Source of the DNA: Venturia oleaginea
Lineage: Eukaryota; Ascomycota; Dothideomycetes; Venturiales; Venturiaceae
Length of the DNA: 64,000 bases
Assembly: GCA_013176395.1 (NCBI GenBank)
Contig: JABMLP010000015.1
Span: forward strand, 682,001-746,000
Reading direction: 5' to 3'
The stretch's first letter is position 1, and every line of letters begins with the position of its first letter. The notes beneath the pieces were generated by a model, which saw only the letters and a list, made by a program, of their open reading frames with translations, searched no databases and was not told the DNA's origin. Positions 59,244-64,000 of this stretch are shown here, piece by piece. The position numbers and the translations under genes were made by a program.

Positions 59244-62200
59244 ATGGTCAATAGCAAAGGGCGCTGGGTGCATGCCGCGTCGAGCTGCTCACATACAAAC
59301 ACGCTCCTCCGTCCATTGCGGATACCAGACACAAAACTGCCTTCACGCATAGATAACGCGCAATACACATTGGCTTCTACGTCCACCCCAGTAATCGCCC
59401 CTCACCAAAATCATCTCTGGAAACCCTCCCGACCTAAACGATTTGCGCCGGCTACACGACGAGATACTGGGGATAGGAGATGGTGTGCCGGTATGCCTAC
59501 ATTATCTGTGGAAAAAATTGAGACGCTGGAATTGAATGCTCGAGGTTTCTCTACGACTGCATCGCGGCGCGCCAATGGAGCTCGTGGTCCTGGCGGCAGA
59601 TTCTCCCTAGCAAGCAAAGGAGAGAATCCGGAGGATATTGTTGTGAGACTGGCCTTGAATAACAGGAAGGGGCATGCAAGGAAGATAGCGGAGGCAAGGA
59701 AGAGAGTGGAGAAGGAAAGGAAGATAGTGGAGGAGGCAAGGAAGATAGCGGAGGAGGCAAGGAAGATAGCAGACCAAGACAAAAAAGAGAGGCTGCAAGA
59801 GAGGCTGAAAAGAGAGGCTCTTGAAACACAACAGCTTCGAGAGGAACACGAAGCGCGAGAAGCGAAACAACGTGCAGACGAGGCTGACAGAAACGTTATG
59901 CTGACCTCCCAAAAGGAATTAGCCAAAAAGCTATTAGAAATCGAACTGCGTGGACCTCTAATCAAGACCATGAGCACCTCAATGGCCGATTTTAAGAACC
60001 ATGCTAGACTGAAGAATCTTCACGTGCTAGCCGTGGAAAAAGAAGTCGAGTTGAGAGATTTCAAATTGGAACTGCAAAAGATTGAAGACCGAATTCAAGC
60101 GCGCATCAAGGCAGAGCACACTCAATTTCGGTCACTGCGCCAAGAGTCGCAAACGCTAGAAGCCGAGATCGATGAAATCGCCCAGCTACCAGACCACTCA
60201 AAATTCTTGCAACAGCCAATTCAATTGGTTCAGCGCGCTATCCGAGAAGAGAATCTCAATCAGCTTTTCAGCGCAGAGGAGAAGAAGTTGTGTCTCCTAC
60301 AAGAGGAGATTGAGCAATTGGCCGTTAATATCGCTGCTAATTGGCGGGAAGATGTATGGCAGATGCTGTCTAGCAACGCTCGTCAGGTTGATAAGGCAGA
60401 AGCTCCTATCAAGGCTTGGCCATTGGTCCGTGTTTTGGTGGACATTCGTCGAAAAGAAGAAGCCAACAAAAAGGCCAGACGGAGCCAGAAATTGTGGGCG
60501 CCTGCCAGACAGCAGGAGAGTATGATAGAGCATAGAAGAATTGCTCAAAACCTCCCCGTGAACACGCGGGGGTACACCGAACATCGGGCAATTATTCGAG
60601 AACACGAGGATGCTCTCTTCGAAGCCCGCAATGAATTCCGAGACTGTGAGCGCGAGCTGTATCGTAGACTTTCAAGCCGGCAGCGAGATTGCTCGGGCGA
60701 CAAAGATGGTCGTGAAATGGCACACATTTTGGGCTATGAAAAACGCAGATTTAGATGGCTTTTGAAAGCATTCGATGATGCTGTTAATGAAGTAGTGAGA
60801 GCGGGTCACATCTCACGGCAACGAACCCTCTCTCGTATGCGGCATGAAAGGCCGGAAACCTCTCTCAAGCTTTTGAACCACATGAGAAGGACGGATCATC
60901 CCCTGACGTATCCACAACGGTTGCCTACCAATGCATGGCTTGAGATCCTCGACATCCTCTCAATAATTCATTGGCATCCCCCCAGTTGGCAGTCTATAGA
61001 TCTCAGAAAGTTTCAACACCTAACTAACTTTCGGACGGCTAGCCTGGAGTACAAACACGCACAGTTCGGTCCGCTTCTGCAGGATATGATAAACTTGACC
61101 AAGCTTGCCATATCTCAAGAGCGATATTATAAATGCGCCAATGTCGAGCAGAAGACTTCTGAACGACTTGAAATCTCTCAATTTGCATCAGATTCTCCAG
61201 CCCATCAGCTCTTCTACAAACATGTTCAACCCGTTTCCCAGCTGCTTGAGAAAGTGATGGAGGACCTCAATAGTTGCCAAAATATTATCCGAGAACTTCG
61301 CGAAGAGGTTTCATCAGCTGTAGTTGCTATTGAAGGCAATTACTGGACACGTTTGGGTGAAGGCTTGTCACTATGGGGTCTCGAGTCAGCGCGCAGATGT
61401 TGGTTAGCCTACAGATTACTTTCTCAAATGCTCGGCCAGGTGCAGGACTCTTGGGTCACTCATGTCGATCGAGCGGCCATGGATTTCGTCTGTGCGCGTT
61501 ACGAACTTTTTCAAAAGCCGGAGTTTGCAGATACCTTGGCAGAATCTGCGCCCTATCTACACTCATGGTTTGCTCAGGTGCTCGCCGAGGAGCGAAAGAA
61601 GGCCGGGGAAGTTCGCTTCCCCGTACAAGAGAGCGAATCTCGAAAACTAGCCAACCACTTCCCCGGGATGAAGAGGCATCTGCGGATGATGAGGGATCTG
61701 CACTTGATTGAAAAACATGATCACCAGCAGAGTACGCTGAGCAATAATGATAGCACTCTAGTCCCGGAAGCTAGTAAGCCGGACGAAGCGCCGACCTCGA
61801 TTTCATTCTGGAGCATGTTCCGGACGAGGAAGCAGTCCAAGGCCGAAGAGGAGGAGCCTCGAGAATCACAGGTCCCAATGGTCTCTGCAACGGTCGCTCG
61901 AGAGAAGCGGAAGGGACGTGGCAGGAGGAAAAGTAGCCCAGAGATGCAAGCTGCGTTGCTCAAAATACCAGATGGTACTCCCGCTGTTCGCCAAAGAAAC
62001 CATCCAGATCAATACAACAGACGGCCACGGGCATCCAAACATCAAAAGGTTCGAGAGATCCCAGCTACTACTGGTGACGAAACGCCCTGGAAGATGGTAG
62101 CACAGAAAGGGCAGCGAGTAGCATCGCCTCGTACATGTTTCCGCTTCAAACCCAGCGATCCCAAGCTTGCGCCGTATTTGAATTTTTTCAGCAGAGATTC

Positions 62201-64000
62201 GCCTTCAGGCGAATCTATTGATCATCAATCGGCCTCGTCACCAGACAGTGCCTTTTCTGGAACAAGTCATCAAGACGCGAATCCGGAATCAGGCTCCGGT
62301 GAGGACTTATCAGATCCTGCATCGAGCTCGGCAATTGAATCTACATCAGATCCAGAGTCGGACTCGGACAATGAGTCAGTCTCCTCGCGTGACTCAGAGT
62401 CGGCTGCCTTTAGCGAGGACGAAACCTACACTCCCCTGAGTTTTCAGATTCCTGCCGATGCGATGAGAGAAGCCATGCTTGCAACGCCGGGAACGCCTGC
62501 TTCATTCTGGTCTCACAGGTTGTATCGGGGTCCTGCTGATGAGAAAGTCATGGTCCATTATTGTCGGTCCAAGGAAACGGGCGAAACTGTGGCGAAGCTG
62601 TTTCTTGGCAAACCCGTCCTTGGATTCGATATTGAATGGAAGCCTCAGGCGAATGCGGCTGCTGGCTTGAAGAGTAACGTTTCCTTGATTCAGTTAGCCT
62701 GCGAGAACAGAGTAGGCCTCTTTCACATTGCTCTTTACAAAGGAGAGACGCCTGAAGAGGTCCTGCCACCGACTCTGCGTCAGATTATCGCGTCGCCTGA
62801 CGTGATGAAGACAGGTGTCGCCATCCTGGCCGATTTCTCTCGTGTTGCCAAGTTCCTGGACATTCAAGCTCGTGGTATCATCGAGCTAAGCCATTGGCAC
62901 CGTCTCATCACGTATTCCGAGGACGATCCCAAGTTGGTCAACAAGAGACTAGTTAGACTAGCTAATCAAGTCGAGACCCATCTCCAATTGCCGCTGTCTA
63001 AAGGAGACGTGCGCACGAGCGACTGGTCCAAGCAACTCAACCACGAGCAGTGTGCGTATGCTGCCGCGGATGCTTATGCTAGCTACAGACTGTATGAATC
63101 TTTGGAAGAGAAAAGAATCGCGATGAGTCCCCGACCACCGCGGCCGCAATTCGCCGAGTTGAAGATGCCCATCAAACTTGCGAATCGAGTGGTTGTTGAG
63201 TCATCGCCAGACGAGGATGAAGACACTACGGATCACGTTGATGAGGTCGAGGAATTGAGCGGTAGACTCAAGAACGTGACTCTGGGCTCAAGTAGCCGCT
63301 CACTAGCCACGAATGAGAACATCACCGACGAGGAGTTGCTCGCCATTGAGTCCGCTGCCCAAGGCCAAGACGTTGAAGATTTGACACAGGGCACTTCGGA
63401 CGTCGTCAGATATCCTGAGCTTCCTCCTTTCGATGACTACACTGAATCCCCTCCTGCTCAACTTGTTGGGCGAGTCCGTTTAGCCAACGCTCTCGCATCT
63501 ACAACGTCGACTCCCGCCAAATCAAAGGCAACACGCAAACCCAGAACATCCAGATCCACTTCTTCACCCGCGTCAACGGAACATCATGAACCCCTTGCCA
63601 CAGCAACAACTCCCGCCAAACCAAAGGCAACACGCAAACCCAGAACACCCAAATCCACTTCTTCACCCGCGTCAACAGAACACCCCGAACTCCTTGCCGC
63701 AGCAACAGCATGGGCTGATTCTCGAATTAATCCAACCCCATCCACTAACCAACCTCACCACCGTGAAGGACGAAAAGGAGGTACAGCATGGCTCAAATGC
63801 TACTACCTCTGGCATCATGAAGGTCTGGACCTCCATGATGTTGCAAAGACTGTTAGGGATCCGCCTTTGAAGAAGACGACAGTGGCTGTTTATATTGCAT
63901 GGGCTGTGGGCTTTGGGGGCTGTGAAATGGGGGATTTGGTGAGATTGAGGGTAGTATTGGATCATTTGCCTATGCAGGCTTGGGGCAAGTTTGGGGATTT
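59244..64000 (+). CDS. long coiled-coil protein with C-terminal 3'-5' exonuclease (RNase D/WRN-type) domain, partial
   Basis: One uninterrupted frame runs from 59013 to the window end, so the 3' end is missing. Possible starts are ATGs at 59040, 59244 and 59493; I list 59244 because 59040 is 15 bp from the LSM5 start on the other strand. From 59244 at least 1585 residues are present. Order: basic N-terminus with RGFSTTASRR, reminiscent of post-presequence segments of mitochondrial proteins; Lys/Glu/Arg coiled coil with EARKIAE repeats (59687-59780); a long helical region of unknown fold; acidic Ser-rich linker (62240-62430); and a DEDDy exonuclease with GFDIEWK (D1129, E1131), SLIQLA, TGVAILADF and YAAADAY (Y1272, D1276). 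A 33-residue tandem repeat and a helix-turn-helix-like tail (AWLKCYYLWHHEGLDLHDVA) follow. The exonuclease core is complete. The function (RNA or DNA end processing, organelle or nucleus) is not determinable. Confidence 0.85.
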   Translation, partial: MVNSKGRWVHAASSCSHTNTLLRPLRIPDTKLPSRIDNAQYTLASTSTPVIAPHQNHLWKPSRPKRFAPATRRDTGDRRWCAGMPTLSVEKIETLELNARGFSTTASRRANGARGPGGRFSLASKGENPEDIVVRLALNNRKGHARKIAEARKRVEKERKIVEEARKIAEEARKIADQDKKERLQERLKREALETQQLREEHEAREAKQRADEADRNVMLTSQKELAKKLLEIELRGPLIKTMSTSMADFKNHARLKNLHVLAVEKEVELRDFKLELQKIEDRIQARIKAEHTQFRSLRQESQTLEAEIDEIAQLPDHSKFLQQPIQLVQRAIREENLNQLFSAEEKKLCLLQEEIEQLAVNIAANWREDVWQMLSSNARQVDKAEAPIKAWPLVRVLVDIRRKEEANKKARRSQKLWAPARQQESMIEHRRIAQNLPVNTRGYTEHRAIIREHEDALFEARNEFRDCERELYRRLSSRQRDCSGDKDGREMAHILGYEKRRFRWLLKAFDDAVNEVVRAGHISRQRTLSRMRHERPETSLKLLNHMRRTDHPLTYPQRLPTNAWLEILDILSIIHWHPPSWQSIDLRKFQHLTNFRTASLEYKHAQFGPLLQDMINLTKLAISQERYYKCANVEQKTSERLEISQFASDSPAHQLFYKHVQPVSQLLEKVMEDLNSCQNIIRELREEVSSAVVAIEGNYWTRLGEGLSLWGLESARRCWLAYRLLSQMLGQVQDSWVTHVDRAAMDFVCARYELFQKPEFADTLAESAPYLHSWFAQVLAEERKKAGEVRFPVQESESRKLANHFPGMKRHLRMMRDLHLIEKHDHQQSTLSNNDSTLVPEASKPDEAPTSISFWSMFRTRKQSKAEEEEPRESQVPMVSATVAREKRKGRGRRKSSPEMQAALLKIPDGTPAVRQRNHPDQYNRRPRASKHQKVREIPATTGDETPWKMVAQKGQRVASPRTCFRFKPSDPKLAPYLNFFSRDSPSGESIDHQSASSPDSAFSGTSHQDANPESGSGEDLSDPASSSAIESTSDPESDSDNESVSSRDSESAAFSEDETYTPLSFQIPADAMREAMLATPGTPASFWSHRLYRGPADEKVMVHYCRSKETGETVAKLFLGKPVLGFDIEWKPQANAAAGLKSNVSLIQLACENRVGLFHIALYKGETPEEVLPPTLRQIIASPDVMKTGVAILADFSRVAKFLDIQARGIIELSHWHRLITYSEDDPKLVNKRLVRLANQVETHLQLPLSKGDVRTSDWSKQLNHEQCAYAAADAYASYRLYESLEEKRIAMSPRPPRPQFAELKMPIKLANRVVVESSPDEDEDTTDHVDEVEELSGRLKNVTLGSSSRSLATNENITDEELLAIESAAQGQDVEDLTQGTSDVVRYPELPPFDDYTESPPAQLVGRVRLANALASTTSTPAKSKATRKPRTSRSTSSPASTEHHEPLATATTPAKPKATRKPRTPKSTSSPASTEHPELLAAATAWADSRINPTPSTNQPHHREGRKGGTAWLKCYYLWHHEGLDLHDVAKTVRDPPLKKTTVAVYIAWAVGFGGCEMGDLVRLRVVLDHLPMQAWGKFGD
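63510..63707 (+). repeat. 99-bp in-frame tandem duplication in the exonuclease gene
   Basis: Two copies, 63510-63608 and 63609-63707, encode 33-residue repeats starting TPAKSKATRKPRT and TPAKPKATRKPRT. They are Lys/Arg/Ser/Thr/Pro-rich, probably a flexible basic linker between the exonuclease and the C-terminal domain. Confidence 0.95.

Overview
This 64 kb window is nuclear DNA of a filamentous ascomycete (Pezizomycotina; a Leotiomycetes/Helotiales-type genome is my best guess, not proven). The support is: protein genes broken by short introns (about 46-80 bp, rarely over 200) with GT...AG ends and CTAAC/CTGAC-type branch points; gene density of about one per 3 kb with no operons; and a fungal gene set (DIM-2-type DNA methyltransferase, sedolisin, class I mannosidase, MTR2, IPI1). 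Exon structures below were joined by hand and are given where both reading frame and family similarity continue across the junction.

Layout. 1-10 kb: tail of an unrecognised gene, UBA1 (ubiquitin E1), a secreted FAD-linked oxidase, and a type-B carboxylesterase that is complete except for a TGA at codon 4. 11-13 kb: secreted sedolisin protease. 13-14.3 kb: repeat-derived segment with palindromes. 15-24 kb: a possible single-pass membrane protein, an intact DIM-2-like cytosine-5 DNA methyltransferase (1271 codons, six exons), then a decayed gene resembling the N-terminal domain of fungal NACHT/STAND-type proteins, and a Ser/Thr/Pro-rich locus. 25-34 kb: IPI1 (ribosome biogenesis), an amidase divergent from an amino-acid permease, and a polysaccharide deacetylase divergent from an intradiol dioxygenase. 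35-38.7 kb: a pogo/Fot1-type transposon with intact ends but no catalytic core, nested in an older repeat, then a gene split by a stop. 39-43 kb: an SDR reductase and a repeat-rich gene desert with a 353-bp tandem duplication. 44-51 kb: a low-complexity coiled-coil protein, an MTR2-like mRNA export factor divergent from IDH1, and a Golgi/ER alpha-1,2-mannosidase. 51-58 kb: gene-poor tract with degraded genes, a second transposon relic and, just beyond it, a small secreted cysteine-rich protein. 58-64 kb: LSM5 head-to-head with a long coiled-coil/3'-5' exonuclease gene that runs off the window.

How it fits together. Housekeeping genes (UBA1, IPI1, IDH1, MTR2, LSM5, mannosidase) are intact and separated by accessory tracts where transposon relics, tandem repeats and nonsense-bearing genes cluster. 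The DIM-2-like enzyme belongs to the family that methylates repeats mutated by RIP in Neurospora. Several broken genes here have stops that single C:G to T:A transitions could have produced, so a repeat-silencing/mutation history is plausible but not demonstrated. The most interesting items are the eight-cysteine secreted protein beside the transposon relic, the methyltransferase in its decayed surroundings, the one-lesion carboxylesterase and the unusual exonuclease fusion.
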